DNA of 64,000 nt, taken from the NCBI RefSeq assembly GCF_901000735.1, contig NC_081551.1, positions 17,140,545 through 17,204,544 of the forward strand, read 5' to 3'. The translations under genes and the position numbers were made by a program. Positions 28,863 to 40,740 of this stretch are shown here, in pieces; within the stretch, counting starts at the first letter, position 1; each line of letters opens with the position of its first letter. The stretch comes from Corylus avellana. Taxonomy: Eukaryota; Streptophyta; Magnoliopsida; Fagales; Betulaceae. The notes under the pieces were generated by a model, which was not told the DNA's origin, did no database searches, and saw nothing but the letters and a program-made list of their open reading frames with translations.

Positions 28863-29879
28863 TCATATGGACTTGTCAATCTGCATGAGCTCTTTTGCCA
28901 CATCAATCATATCGGGCCTCGCTTCACCCTTCTCTTGGATGCATGCCAACGCTAATGCTAAAAAAGCTTTCACTTGTTGCGCTTGCCCATCTCCTCCTTC
29001 CTCCCTCAAAATATTGGGATCCACAATTTCAGTCACCTGCTCATTTGGAACACAATCTCCCACATATTGAACTAATGACTGATATTTTGGTGCCCAAGGA
29101 ATATTTGTAGCTTTTTTTCCTGTTAGGAAAACAAGTAAAAGTACGCCAAAGCTATAGACATCACTTTTCTCAGTAACACTGCCAGACGCTAAATAGTGAG
29201 GGTCAGAATATCCAAATGTTTTTTCACTTCATCACTTGCATGAGATTCGTGAGGAGGGATTGTTATGGAGATTGAGAAGTTGCAAAGTTTAGGAACAAAG
29301 TTATGGTCCAAGAAAATGGAGGTGGGTGACTCTTATATCCCTATGGATGACTGGCCTAAGAAGAGCAGTGTGGAGATATGTAAGTGCATTTGCAAGCTGC
29401 TTAGCTATACGCAGCCTAATCTTCCAAGGTAGGAGTTCATCATCTCCAAAACCTCCTTGATAATTGAGAGGTCCATTTGCTGCGTATTCAGCAGCCTAAG
29501 AGATTCAAAACGTTCTTGTGGTTGCTCATCTGGGTTGCTATCACGATGTCACGTATAGCATGGGACCGAACTTCATCCTCCTTCCAGGAGAAGCTCGTGA
29601 ACTTCCTAACAATGATTGGGCGATCATCAAGAGAACCCCAATACATAAGATAAGTCACATTCCCAAGATCATCTAACTCACAACCATAATCCCCTCATAT
29701 GGAAGTAATGGACAATTTTGCATAATGTGACTTGAATCGAAATTGTTTGTTGCTCTAATGAGCTCCTCAGCAGAGAAATTGCGAATGGGATTACACTTTC
29801 CATTACTTGAAGCAATCAGATCCTCTAATAAAATGCCTCCATTTGTCAAAAATGATTTCTCTCTTTCAATTTTATTCAT
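28863..29879 (-). pseudogene. ZRK/ZED1-like receptor-like cytoplasmic (pseudo)kinase, decayed
   Basis: Reading the minus strand from ATG at 29879, the order is MNKIEREKSFLTNGG, CNPIRNFSAEELIRATNNFD, then after frame changes GSLDDRPIIVRKF, EYAANGPLNYQGGF, WKIRLRIAKQLANALTYLH, IHRDIRVTHLHF, CNFSISITIPPHE, FGYSDPHYL, DVYSFGVLLLVFLTGK and a C-lobe ending MQIDKSI. This layout is that of the ZRK (RLCK-XII) family, whose pseudokinase members partner the ZAR1 resistosome. The DFG position reads CNFS, so the ancestor was probably already catalytically weak. At least three lesions are visible: a frame change near 29690, loss of about 10 codons after LLGC with a stop (near 29495), and a frameshift after the HRD loop (near 29310). 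Not expected to make protein. Confidence 0.8.
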
Positions 29880-31126
29880 TCTCAAACAAAAATGCCCACC
29901 TAAACTCTTGTTTGTCCTCTTATACGTACCCTGAATATATAGGAGAAATAAAAAAAAAAAAGCAACTTTAAAACTGATGAATGAGAAGCAAATGATCAAA
30001 TGGCAGTGCTCTGTCCCAAACGCATCACACTTTCATAAATGGAGAAAAATGAAAAACAAAGAAAGAATATTGTATTAAATGATAGTTGGGAAGGGGATCC
30101 CTAATAATAGATCAGTTTCAGCCAACAGTTTCATTGGCTTGGCCTCCCCCAAGTCCCAAAAGAGAGGTAAATGAATAAGATTCTACATAAGCAATAAAGC
30201 AAAACTATTGGAGAGACTCGAGAGAGAGAGAGAGAGAAATGTCTAACCTTGTCAACTTTTACAAGAGTTGTGCTGTGCTATCTCTTGCTCGCCAGTCGCC
30301 CCTGCCGGACCCAGGGCACCAAGAGATCCGAAAGCTCTGTGTCACTTTATGAATGAATGAGATACCCTTCACAATTTCAACAACCAAAAAAGAAAAGAGG
30401 AGGGTGTGTTGACGAACCGCTGTCCTTTTTGTTTGGTTGACAGCCTCTTCTTATCATTCAAAACCGTGTAGACCCCACACCGCAGTACGCCATTTTTTTC
30501 CTTCATGCGTGTGATCTCTAAATATATAAATGCTAGAAAGAGGTGCAAGTCGATTGCTTCATATAATGACAGCATATTAGTTCATTTCCTAACTAATTAA
30601 GGCATTATAAATAGCGAAATGATGCACGTAGTCGCATTCTTGTACTTTTAAGTCTAGCTATCAAATCTAGCGATAATTCACCTAAAAAATGTGTAATTAT
30701 GAGTGTTAGCTTATTTGAAATTGTGTTTGAGAGGTCTAAAAGTACTTTTAACGCTTAAAAAATTCGTTTGAAAAAAAAAATTCGTTTAATAAAAAAATTA
30801 AAAGTACTTTTAAGGGCTTAAAAAATTAAGATTTTGCCTAAAAACTCTTTTTGACTTAAAAACTCTATTTTTCAAACGTAATTTCAAACAGACACTCACT
30901 ATATATGTTGAAAGAGGGGCGCACACCCTCCACTTGTTTTTTTTTTAAAAAGAAACGTAATGAGCAATGTGTTACTTTGAATGTGAACATAGGCTATATG
31001 TATCTAGTATTCAACCAATGATAATTAGTTCGCCGACTCCCAAGCGCTCATGATCATCTTAACCAAGTCGCCCCCAATATCATAAACCCCCCGCGGGACC
31101 CTCCTAGAAATGTATCGCCGTTTCAA
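29880..31126. other. Intergenic DNA between ZRK relic and PPR gene
   Basis: Has a (GA)n run at about 30217-30237 and a MITE at 30701-30898. Sequence immediately before the PPR start is CCCCGCGGGACCC-rich. No other gene. Confidence 0.5.
30701..30898. mobile_element. Short MITE, about 200 bp
   Basis: GAGTGTTAG..TTTGAAATTGTGTTTGA on the left is mirrored by CAAACGTAATTTCAAACAGACACTC on the right, and inner parts pair too (AAAAGTACTTTTAA). No clear target duplication. Confidence 0.55.
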
Positions 31127-32722
31127 ATGATTCAAAAAACCGTTGAAATCAGCACCCTCATTTCCCTCTCACGACAGTGCAAAACCCTGAACCAACTCAA
31201 GCAAATCCATGCCCATCTACTCAAATCCCACCTACACCAAAACCCATACGCCATTGCGCCGCTCCTCTCCGTCGCTGCAACCTCCAAGGATGCTTCTTTC
31301 TTTTTTTACGCTCGCTCGATTTTCGAGCATCTTTGTTACCGCAACACGTTCATGTACAATATTATGATCAGAAGGTATGTTCAGTCTAATTCACCAATAC
31401 CCGCCATTTTGTGCTACTTTGACATGCTGAATAATGGCCTTGTGGCCAATAACTACACCTTTCCACCATTGATCAAAGCTTGTACGGTTTTAGTTCCTTT
31501 TTCGAAGAAGAGAATTCTGGGTCGTTTGGTTCATGCCCATGTTGTCAAATTCGGATTCCGTGATGACCCTTTTGTCGTTAGTGCGCTCATTGAGTATTAC
31601 TCCGTAGTACATGACTTAGGAACTGCAAGATTGTTGTTCGATAGAACTCCAAAGAAGGATGTGGTTATGTGGACAGCGATGATTGATGGGTATGGGAAGC
31701 TGGGGGATGTGGGAAATGCAAGATTGTTGTTTGAAGAAATGCCTGTGAGGAATGTGATATCGTGGAGTGCAATAATGGCTGCTTATTCTCGGGTTAGTGA
31801 CTTCAAAGAGGTGCTTAGTTTGTTTAGGAAAATGCAAGAAGCGGGTATAAAGCCTAATGAGTCGGTTCTCGTTAGCACTCTCACTGCATGTGCCCATCTT
31901 GGTGCAGTCGGACAGGGATTGTGGATCCATTCATATGCTAAGCAGCATAATCTTGTGTCCAACCCAATTCTGGCCACTGCATTAGTGGACATGTACTCAA
32001 AATGCGGTTGTGTCGAATCAGCACTGTCGGTTTTTGAAAGCATTCCTGATAAGGATGCTGGGGCATGGAATGCGATGATTTCTGGTGTTGCAATGAATGG
32101 AGATGCGAGGAAGTCGCTTGGTTTATTCAATAGAATGGCTACAACTGGGACTCAACCTACAGATACAACATTTGTTGTTGTCCTTACAGCTTGTACACAT
32201 GCAAAGATGGTTGCTGAGGGGCTTAAATTGTTTGAACAAATGGATACTGTTTACAGGGTTGAACCCCGGCTTGAGCATTATGCATGTGTTGTTGATCTCT
32301 TGGCTAGAGCTGGTATGATAGAGGAAGCCGAGAAGTTTGTAGAGGAGAAGATGGGGGGGCTTGGTAGAGGAGATGCCAATGTTTGGGGAGCACTACTGGG
32401 TGCATCTAGAGTTTATGGAAATATTGAAGTTGGGGACAGAGTCTGGAAAAGGCTAACTGGTATGAAAGTAGTTGATTCTGGTACTAGTGTTCTCTCATAT
32501 AATTTATATAGGGAAGCTGGCTGGGAAATGGAGGCGAAGAAAGTCAGGAAAACGATTTCGGAGGCGGGAATGAAGAAGCAACCGGGTTGCAGTGTGATAG
32601 AGGTGAGTGGAAAGGTTGAAGAGTTCCTTGCAGGTGATCTCTGCCATCCACGGGCACAAGAAATATGTAAGATGCTTGATTCTTTTTCCAAAATCATGAA
32701 TTTGGACGATTCAGCGAAGTAA
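31127..32722 (+). CDS. Pentatricopeptide repeat protein, PLS/E class
   Basis: An uninterrupted 531-residue frame without introns, as is usual for plant PPR genes. Degenerate 31-36 residue repeats run from about residue 40 to 430 (for example YNIMIRRYVQSNSPIPAILC, VMWTAMIDGYGKLGDVGNAR, VISWSAIMAAYSRVSDFKEV and ATALVDMYSKCGCVESALSV), in the P-L-S order of organelle RNA editing factors. A C-terminal E region follows (NVWGALLGASRVYGN, GCSVIEVSGKVEEFLAGD) and the protein stops before a DYW domain. Such proteins bind one RNA site in chloroplasts or mitochondria and recruit a DYW partner for C-to-U editing. The target and the organelle are not deducible here; the N-terminus is not a strong transit peptide by eye. 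No counterpart is present in copy 2, where an N gap lies. Confidence 0.93.
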   Translation: MIQKTVEISTLISLSRQCKTLNQLKQIHAHLLKSHLHQNPYAIAPLLSVAATSKDASFFFYARSIFEHLCYRNTFMYNIMIRRYVQSNSPIPAILCYFDMLNNGLVANNYTFPPLIKACTVLVPFSKKRILGRLVHAHVVKFGFRDDPFVVSALIEYYSVVHDLGTARLLFDRTPKKDVVMWTAMIDGYGKLGDVGNARLLFEEMPVRNVISWSAIMAAYSRVSDFKEVLSLFRKMQEAGIKPNESVLVSTLTACAHLGAVGQGLWIHSYAKQHNLVSNPILATALVDMYSKCGCVESALSVFESIPDKDAGAWNAMISGVAMNGDARKSLGLFNRMATTGTQPTDTTFVVVLTACTHAKMVAEGLKLFEQMDTVYRVEPRLEHYACVVDLLARAGMIEEAEKFVEEKMGGLGRGDANVWGALLGASRVYGNIEVGDRVWKRLTGMKVVDSGTSVLSYNLYREAGWEMEAKKVRKTISEAGMKKQPGCSVIEVSGKVEEFLAGDLCHPRAQEICKMLDSFSKIMNLDDSAK

Positions 32723-33272
32723 TTTATAAGAGGTGTTAATAAAGGGCTGCCCATTTTCCATGTGTTATCTGTTAGTCGCATGTTCTTCTCTACTCAAAAT
32801 ATAGCAGAAATGGAATACTAAAACAGAGTAACACAATTTTGCATCTATTACAGTACAGGGAGTTTTATAATATATCTCAAGATGAGTGTGCTGCCTGTAG
32901 GTTCCATGGCTGGTTCTCATATTTACTTTCCTCTTCTTAGTAATCTAATAAAGATTCAAGAAATAGAAGGGACATTGCATTAAAAAATTGACGAAGCATG
33001 ATTCAATAACATTTAATTAATATGCGAACCAAGTTATATATTAAACTACACTGTGGGCTATTTACGTACAAAATTATAGTATTGGATAGAGAGGTAAAGC
33101 TGAATAATGTATTCAGGAAAGGTAGTTATTGCCCTTCCCCACTTAGTTCCTAAAGAATTGCTAACCGTTCTGTTAGCAGCCTCTATTATTAACTGAACTG
33201 AGCAATGATCCCCCATTGGTTACTTGGTATAAGATGGCATCTTTCAGCAGTGGCCTTGCAGGACTTTTGGTG
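32723..33272. other. Intergenic DNA between convergent PPR and GlcAT14 genes
   Basis: Contains both 3' flanks. The copy-2 contig starts at the equivalent of 32955. No other gene. Confidence 0.5.
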
Positions 33273-35833
33273 TCAAGCGCATTGATTCTCATGAAAATCC
33301 TCAGCTGATAGCAAACCAGTGACAAGGCGTTTGAGCCTTTCAGCACCTGGACCTGGCCTGAGTTCACTGGTGTTTGCCATTTCCAGACGTGGGACAGTCA
33401 GGTTTGCATTTTCTTGATAATTAAACCATCCACCACGCACAAAACCATCGGCACTGCAGCCCAAAAGCTCAGAATCAATCTTCTCAAGAACAGCTTCATT
33501 TCTGCCAAATTTCCTTGCGAAGGGGGCATTGCTGTCTACCATTCTCTTAAAGTCATCTCCTGTGAGAAAATGCGGGTGTTGTTTCGGAGGGTTGTCCCAC
33601 GATATGAAGTGAAGATCATGGTTTACTGTGGTGTTCCGGAACTCCGGGGCATTGCAGATGACTGTATGAAAGTACCCTTCGGGTGAAGAAAGAAAGTTGG
33701 CATAATACATAAGGACTATCCTTGGAAGGTTGTCCCATCCCCACAAACAGAATTCTATAAAAGGGCGAGAGAGCATCATCCAAGCAGAACCTGAGGAAAT
33801 TAATGACCATAGTCCAAGATTATATATAAGGTGAAATTATGCTAGGATCAGTAATTTCAAAATCAAGCGTCAAGTATTCAAAAAACTCAAATAAAAGTGG
33901 AAGTTGAAGAGTAGAGGAAAAAACAGTTCTTCACAGGTTTCATCAGGGTTTATATAAACCCACTGCCAACTTTTTAATATCACTTTCAGATTATTATGAG
34001 GAAAGAAGATCGCATTTGGACCCTAATCTAGATGCATGGAAGTGATTGACAGGAATAACATTATTGGCTTAGGTGCCGTAAAAAAACTACAGCTAATAGT
34101 TTTTAACAGCACCGAAGCCAAATCCGTCAAGTAGATATGGTTCCTTTAAACCTGCATTGTAATAGTTCTGATTCATACATTAACGCAGAATCATTTTTTT
34201 ATGTCAGCCTAAAGCCAAAGTTAGGTTTTACTGATATTAATGCTCTGGAAATTCTTTTCCCTTTCCGTTGTCCTGTTATTCAGAGTTAATTGTAAAATTA
34301 TATTTTAACATTCTAGCATGTGAAAGACCTAAAAGTATTATCTAGGTGTGGGGGGAAAAACGGCATAAAGATTTAGTCAAAATAGAGGCAACAGAAACTA
34401 AAATCCACACCTGTAAATAGCCTATATGCAGATGGCACGCTTCTTTGCTCTGGCACCCAAAATACATCTGATTTATGCAGGCTATAGAAACCCGGATCAA
34501 TTATAACAGGCTTGGCTCTCTGATACCTGTGGATTTCAAAGAATTTACACCTTTTAAGCAGAGTTGCATACAATTTTGCAGAGAATTGGTGTGTTGCTTT
34601 TGAACTAATTCCGGCAAAACTGAAAATAACTAACAAAAGAAAAGGGATCAGCCAAATACTCCTTCCAGCCAATGTCACTTGTATGCTCAATAAAATTAAG
34701 TTCCCTTGGAATAGCTGACAATGCATGAAGCAGATCTGCAATACACAAAAGAAATAGAAATTGAATGCATCAGAAAACGACCATGAAGGAGATAACCACT
34801 TTCTTTATTTTGCCAAAAACATTATTAGTATTAACGAAACTTATTACTATAAGTAGATTACAACACCAAATTAGGCTGAATGCAGTCAAGTTATGAGCCA
34901 AAATAGTGAAAACTAAAGAGAGAATGGAAATAAAATTCTTTTAATTATTAAAGAGAGTTTTAACCAAATTATTAATCCACAACACTTGAAACAAAAAGAA
35001 AAAGAAAAACCTTTAGTCTATAGTAGACCCGCCGTCCCCACTCCCACAAAATTGCAGAAACACCCAATCAAGAAAAAACCATGGCCGACACAAAACCATA
35101 TCCTGATATCCAGTTTTATGTTCTTGAAAACATGTTTTCGGATTTCTTGAGGAAATATTCAAACACCCATTTGACAGATTCAAGCGTCAATGCCAAAGCG
35201 GCTACTCTTTTAATACGAAAACAGAGCTTATTGGAAGTAGTAGAGAAAAGCCCAAAATTTCATTTCCTTACCATCTTGGGTGACCAGGGGATAATCCGAA
35301 GCACTCAAGTTAATAAACCAATCCCATTCGCCGCCATCCCTCAACAAAACGGCGGCGGCGTGAAGCGTATTGCTGACCATCGTCGGCCCTCTGTACGTAA
35401 CCAAATTGGCTCTCACGAGCATCCGCACATTCCCGAGCGCCTTAAACAGGGGCTCGTTCCTCACATAGGCCGCCAGCTCCAGCCGCTCCTCCGGCGAGGC
35501 CTCCAGGTCGAGGTGCACCACGTACTGGTTCCGCGGGTGGTACAGCGCCTTGAGGGTCCTCTTCAGGCTCCGCCCGTCGCCCATTGAGCCGGAGATTAAG
35601 TACGCCAGCCTGGGTACCGAATCCTTCGAATTCGCCGCGAAGACCCCCATCTTGGATTCCACGAACTCCGGGAGCTGGTTCTTGACATGGGTTTCGTGGT
35701 AGAGCAGCAGGGAGGGGTTGGAGGAAGTGAAAACGGTGAGGAAGACGAGGAAGGTAGACAGCAGAAGACTGAACCCCAGTGCCAGAAACCAGTTCTTCTT
35801 CTTCTGCTGTGGCTTATTTGTATTGGTCTCCAT
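33273..35833 (-). CDS. GlcAT14-like beta-glucuronosyltransferase (GT14), copy 1
   Basis: The minus-strand exons 35272-35833, 34660-34735, 34411-34526 and 33273-33790 join in phase at GT/AG sites into 423 residues. A basic N-terminus and one hydrophobic anchor (about residues 14-36) give type II topology, typical of Golgi glycosyltransferases. The GT14 (Branch, core-2/I-branching type) domain shows AYLISGSMGDGRSLKRTLKA, SASDYPLVTQD, EHTSDIGWKE, IIDPGFYSLHKSDVFWV, WDNLPRIVLMYYANFLSSPE and TVNHDLHFISWDNPPKQHP. Arabidopsis GlcAT14 enzymes add glucuronic acid to beta-1,3/1,6-galactan of arabinogalactan proteins, and I infer the same role. The gene converges on the PPR gene. A near-identical copy lies at 43587-46146. 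Confidence 0.9.
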
Positions 35834-36046
35834 GGCAACAACAAGTAGTGAGGTTTAGAAAGAGAGAGAGATGGAGGATATGGAAATGTGAGCCGGAGGA
35901 TCCGGCTCGGTTCGGTGGTCGAATTCAATGCTGGCTGCCGGAGATTAGAGGAATTTGTTAGTGCTATATAATTATTTGTGTTGGTGGGTGCGAGTGCAGG
36001 GGAGAGAGGAAGAGAGAGAGTGTCTGGGTGGGTGATGATAAAGAGC

Positions 36047-36053
36047 CTTTATA
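36047..36053 (-). promoter_or_regulatory. TATA box candidate of GlcAT14 copy 1
   Basis: TATAAAG on the minus strand about 215 bases before the ATG. The leader between is rich in CT repeats. Conserved at 46358-46364 in copy 2. Confidence 0.45.
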
Positions 36054-37832
36054 AGGACTAGTTGGAGTGCGTTATATACATACACGTGTCAATCAGTGTA
36101 TGGTGACTATGGAAGGCTCACTAGCTGGAAAGAAAGGAATATTGGTGTCGTTATCTGGTGGGGCCTGAGATTGGCTTTTTCGTTTTCTTTTGTATTGCGA
36201 GGATGGTGACTATGGGATTCTATGAGTGAGTATATCTATTCATTCTCTAATTCTAACTGATGGTTAAGATTTAAAATTAGGATATTTTAATATTTTATTT
36301 GTTTTTATTTAAAATGACGAAAATCCCTATTTAATTTCCCATTGGATTTGGCTGAATTCAAGCAGCTTCCCTCGGCAACACTGCACAATGATTTCGCGAT
36401 CCTGCTCTTCTCTGAATCAACAAAGATTTATATAAAACAAATTATTCTTTATATAAAAAAAATATCAGATAATAGAAATATTAATAAAGCTCACTTAATC
36501 CTCTTAAATTACTACTCCAATGACAATTTATTTTTTAAACTATCAAGTATGACAATTTACCTCTAAAACTATCAAAACAATGACAATGTACCCCCTAATG
36601 TTAGCAAAATAACGAAATTACCCTTGTATAATTTTTAATAAGACAAAAATGTCCTTAAAATTTTGAAAAAAAAAAATTAATTTTTAGTATTTTTTATATT
36701 TTAGTAAGGGTAATTTTGTCATTTTTTTATAATTGGGGGGTACATTGCTATTATTTTGGTAGTTTTGGGATTAAATCATCGTAATTGATAGTTTTGGAGT
36801 AAATTGTCATTTTGATGATAGTTTGAGGAGATAAGTGGACTTTACCTTAAAAAATTAGAATTATGTCTAGAGAAATAAAATTTGAAACTGATTTGGCTTA
36901 CATGCTGTTATTAAAATAATTTTAATAATACAGTTATTTTAATAACAACATGTAAACCAGATCTGAAACAGTTTCATAGAAATGGGAGTAATTAATACAT
37001 GTTATCTAATCATTTTTTTAAAAATGCTTAAAGAATTAGAAACTTAATCTTTTATATTTGATGTGTTTGTGTGTTTGTTTGTTTTCTTTTTATTTTATGG
37101 TTGTTTGCGGCGCACAGGAAATCCAAGAGGAATTGGAAGGTGTGCAGCTGTGCACCACATTGGCGTGAATGACGTAATCTTTTTTGTTTGTTTACGGCTC
37201 AGTTAGGTAGGAAGCGCGTTATTTGTGAAGTAATGCTATACATATACATTAGTCATTAGCATTTTTTTTTTTTTTTTTTTTTTTAAGGTGGTTTTTAACA
37301 TCGTTATTAAATTAAAATTAAATAAAAATTCATTTTAAATTCAGTGGGAAAATAGGTCCCAAGAAGTTGGGAGTGAGGGCGTGTGATTGGACCGATTGGT
37401 AGAATCATACCCCGGTATAGTCGGTGTAGAAAAGGACTTTTATAAAAAAATAATAATTTAAAAATGAGATGTTCGGTTTAGGGGTAAGATTCATCATTTT
37501 ATTTCTCATTTTCTTTTATCTTCTTGAAGTGTCTTTCAAAATTATCATTAGATTTTGAACTAATTTTTTTTTTTAAAAAAAATTCAATAATGATTTTAAA
37601 AATTAGAGTAATTACTTTTTTTCCATCAACTATAACGCATTTTCACTTTATCCCCATAAATTGACAATCATACTACTCGTCTCTATCAAACTACCATTTT
37701 CTTCTAAAAACCCTCCATTCCCTCAGTCAACCACATTAAAAAACTTGAAATGGCTCAAATATCCTAACTTTATATACAAAAATTACATTACTACCCTTAA
37801 AATTAAACATATATATATATATATATATATAT
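36054..37832. other. GlcAT14 upstream region, copy 1
   Basis: Conserved in copy 2 (46365-48250) except for small insertions. Holds a MITE (36484-36846) and ends in (AT)12 at 37809-37832, directly against the N gap. No further gene. Confidence 0.55.
36484..36846. mobile_element. MITE of the GTGGACTTTACC family, copy 1
   Basis: The inverted ends read (A)AAGCTCACTTAATCCTCTT and, inward from the right, GGTAAAGTCCACTTAT. Inner arms share ATGACAATTTAC. The copy-2 version at 46783-47144 has better ends. No clear target duplication. Confidence 0.65.
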
Positions 37833-37932
37833 NNNNNNNNNNNNNNNNNNNNNNNNNNNNNNNNNNNNNNNNNNNNNNNNNNNNNNNNNNNNNNNNNNNN
37901 NNNNNNNNNNNNNNNNNNNNNNNNNNNNNNNN
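37833..37932. other. Assembly gap (100 N)
   Basis: Exactly 100 N. The left contig ends inside (AT)n. The right contig begins at the base equivalent to 22153, next to where copy 1 has its solo LTR. Confidence 0.98.
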
Positions 37933-38444
37933 TTATCACCGAGTGAACATCAATCAAGAGTGCACAACCAAAATGTCAAAAGTTTTTATTATATAAGCTC
38001 CAACAACCACCGTCCGATGCCTTAACACAAATGGCTCAAATTCTATTTAGCAATATTATCTGCCTGCTTAATCTCAACCGTCCAAATATCCAACACATTC
38101 AACAGAACGTTGAAGGTAGAGTTGGGGTGCCATCGATGTTGAGAGACCACTGAAACAAACTCTCTTCTACCTGTTGCTCCTCCTCTCTCTGTCGCTCATC
38201 TCTCCCTCTCTCTCTCTCTCTCTCTTTGGCCCTCTCTCTCTCATTTCTTTCACTAGCTAGCTCTCACGCGCGGTTGCTTTGGCTTGTGATATCTCTCTCG
38301 GCCACACCTCCCCCTATTACAATTTTCAGTGTCTCATATGATTTAAATAAAATCTTAGTCATGTATATATATTCTTAGGCACTTTCTCATTACAAGCCGA
38401 TTTTCAAGGATGAATTTTACCTAAAGTTAATATAATTTGGTATT

Positions 38445-38774
38445 TATTAGAAATGGGCCTTGGGCCTAACTCAACCCAAAAACTAGCTCAAGAGTTCAGG
38501 TTTCCTTTCACCTTATAAATGACCCATCTCCTTAATACCCAAGCAATGTGGAACTTTCAACACACCTCCTCACATGTGGCGGGAGGATATCTAAGCCAAC
38601 ACGTGTAACAATGGGAGACGGTGGGCCACAACCAATTGAACATGGCTCTGATACCATATTAGAAATGGGTCTTGGGCCTAACTCAACCCAAAAGCCAGCT
38701 CAAGAGTTGAGATTTTCCCTCACCTTATAAAGGGTCCATCTCCTTAATACCCAAGCAATGTGGGACTTCCAACA
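38445..38774 (-). mobile_element. TRIM-type retroelement, 118-bp LTRs
   Basis: 38445-38562 and 38657-38774 are direct repeats of 118 bp (TGTTGGAAG / TGTTGAAAG starts on the minus strand). Between them lies TGGTATCAGAGC (minus, 38645-38656), an exact initiator-tRNA primer site, then a short non-coding centre and a purine-rich GTGAGGAGG tract before the second LTR. Only 330 bp in all, with no genes, which is the definition of a terminal-repeat retrotransposon in miniature. No matching target duplication is visible. Absent from copy 1. Confidence 0.85.
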
Positions 38775-39703
38775 ATACTATGTTAAAATAATGATGATGT
38801 GAGAATATTGAGCGGAAGCAAGAGAGAGAATGAACATAAAGAACTTTACGGATGGTTCGGTGTTAGACACTTACGTCTACCACTCGAAACACCCTTAAGG
38901 GTTACATTGTGATCATTAACTATTTTTTTTTTTTTTTCGGAAAATAAAAAATATTAAATAAATAAACTTGTGGGCAGTAATTCGGTGTGGCAAAGGTGCA
39001 GATACAGCCTCAGGGAGCGATCTGGTGTGGCGTGCGCACAACAGCTATGGTGCACCCGCGAGCAATGATCCAGTGTGACGCGGTACACAGCAGCAACTAT
39101 AGACATGCGGGCACGGATCCAATGTGACGCGGGACTACGGGGCAGAGTGGATCTGGTGCGCGGAGAGAGTGGGGAGCGTGTGGCGCATGAATCTCACGCG
39201 CAGAGAGAATATCTGGTGCGTGGAGGTGCGTGCAGGGCGGTGGAGGCACGTGACGGCTTCGTTTCTTCACAGACTTTCCGATTTTGCACAATACGACCTC
39301 TAAAATTTCTGTCACGTACAAAACAACCTCAACAAGTGTTTGGTGTATTGTTGAAACAAAAAGAAACACCAAAAATAACGCTCAAACGGAAAAAGAAAAT
39401 TGTACGGACGGGGAAGAGAGGCTTAAAAGAGGCACCAAGAAAAAGGTGACTCTGATACCATGTAGAAAAAAGACAATAGAAAGATAATTGTAGAGAAGGA
39501 ATTTGTATTTCTGATGTAAGCTCAATTGTGCAATGGAATGACCTATTTATAGTTGAATGAGGCCCTAAAAGAAAGGAAATACAATAATTACAAAATAATA
39601 TAAAATCAGCATATTTACAATAATGAATACGATATTAAATATTTCCGTACTATATTGAGAATATTACGGGAATATAATATTGCGGAAATATAATATTCTA
39701 ACA
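38775..39703 (-). mobile_element. LTR-element remnant with primer site (copy 2 only)
   Basis: 39461-39703 runs, on the minus strand, from TGTTAGAATATT to TTTCTACA and is followed by TGGTATCAGAGTC (39448-39460), an LTR-plus-primer-site arrangement. 38780-39447 would be internal and is non-coding. The second LTR is missing. The whole 38444-39703 block sits at a GTAT that is uninterrupted in copy 1 (GGTATCAAAAC). Confidence 0.65.
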
Positions 39704-39834
39704 GTATCAAAACTAGTCACCGTGTCGAGAATGGGATCAGACTCAATTCATTGAGTGTGGGATCATACAGGTTGTAAAGGGCTACCAGCTGGCCAGTATC
39801 GATAAAGTGAGTTTTCATAGACATTGGCTGCGAA

Positions 39835-40551
39835 TAGGGGTGTCAATGCGGGCGGTTAATAATCGCCTGCTAACCGCTAACCGCTATAACCGTCTAACCG
39901 CATTAACCGCCTAGCAGTTAGCGGTTATTGGGTCTACTAACCGTAACCGCTAACCACCTTTTTATATAATATATTTTTATAATTATAATTATAAAAATAT
40001 TTATACATATAACATAATCACTTGATCATTAAATCAAATTTTTTTTAAAAAATAATTAAATCACAATTTGAGTATTAATATATTATCACTATAATTTATA
40101 TAATTATATCACAGATATATGATTAATTGATCAGTAAATCATTTGATTATATAATAATAAATTATACATATATAATATGACATAACTCATAAGTATACCA
40201 ATTCATACTAATACAACAATTAAATATCTAAAGACTTATTTTCAATGTATGTTATAAACTTATAAGTCTATATATGTTATAAGTCTACATATACATATGA
40301 ATAATATAAATGTATAATATCAATACTTAATCATATGATTCAATGACAATTCAAATACTTTATTCAAGACTTCAAGTGAATCATATTATTGATGTAAAAT
40401 GATGATATGATTCGTATAATATCAAATTAAGTAATTGACATTGGATTAAACAATGACCAATGTGTTACTTATAAACAAAATTTAAGTATTAATGTATTAT
40501 CATTATAATTTTAGTAATTTATATATTATCTCTATAATTGATAATTTATAA
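39835..40551. mobile_element. hAT-like AT-rich element, truncated
   Basis: Begins TAGGGGTGTCAATG and carries CGCTAACCGC / GCGGTTA repeats in both orientations, typical of short plant hAT elements. No right terminus found before copy-1 homology resumes at 40552. Confidence 0.5.
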
Positions 40552-40740
40552 TTGGGTTTTCTGCAGCAAAGAATGGAACCTTCTGTCGCAGTTTTTTGCT
40601 TTCTTGTGCTTGTTCTAATTTATCTTTCTTATTGCGTATTTTGGTTGAATAATATTTAGAGAAATTATATAAGAGAATAGAGAATCTGATAGGTAAGTAG
40701 AGATCGTTTTAATTTCTCAGTTTGTTCGGCTACAATCTTA

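Noticed and set aside
31616..32130. Minus-strand open frames of 100-115 codons inside the PPR gene
   Set aside because: Shadows of the 531-codon PPR frame; no family resemblance.
35081..35587. 168-codon plus-strand open frames here and at 45394-45900
   Set aside because: Antisense to exon 1 of the two GlcAT14 copies; no independent support.
37933..38440. Independent gene-like CT-rich leader at a contig start
   Set aside because: It is simply the copy of 22153-22660, intronic sequence of the alkenal reductase.
39075..39487. Open frames around the GGATCTGGTGCG repeats
   Set aside because: Lie inside an LTR-element remnant and read through low-complexity repeats; no gag or pol motif.
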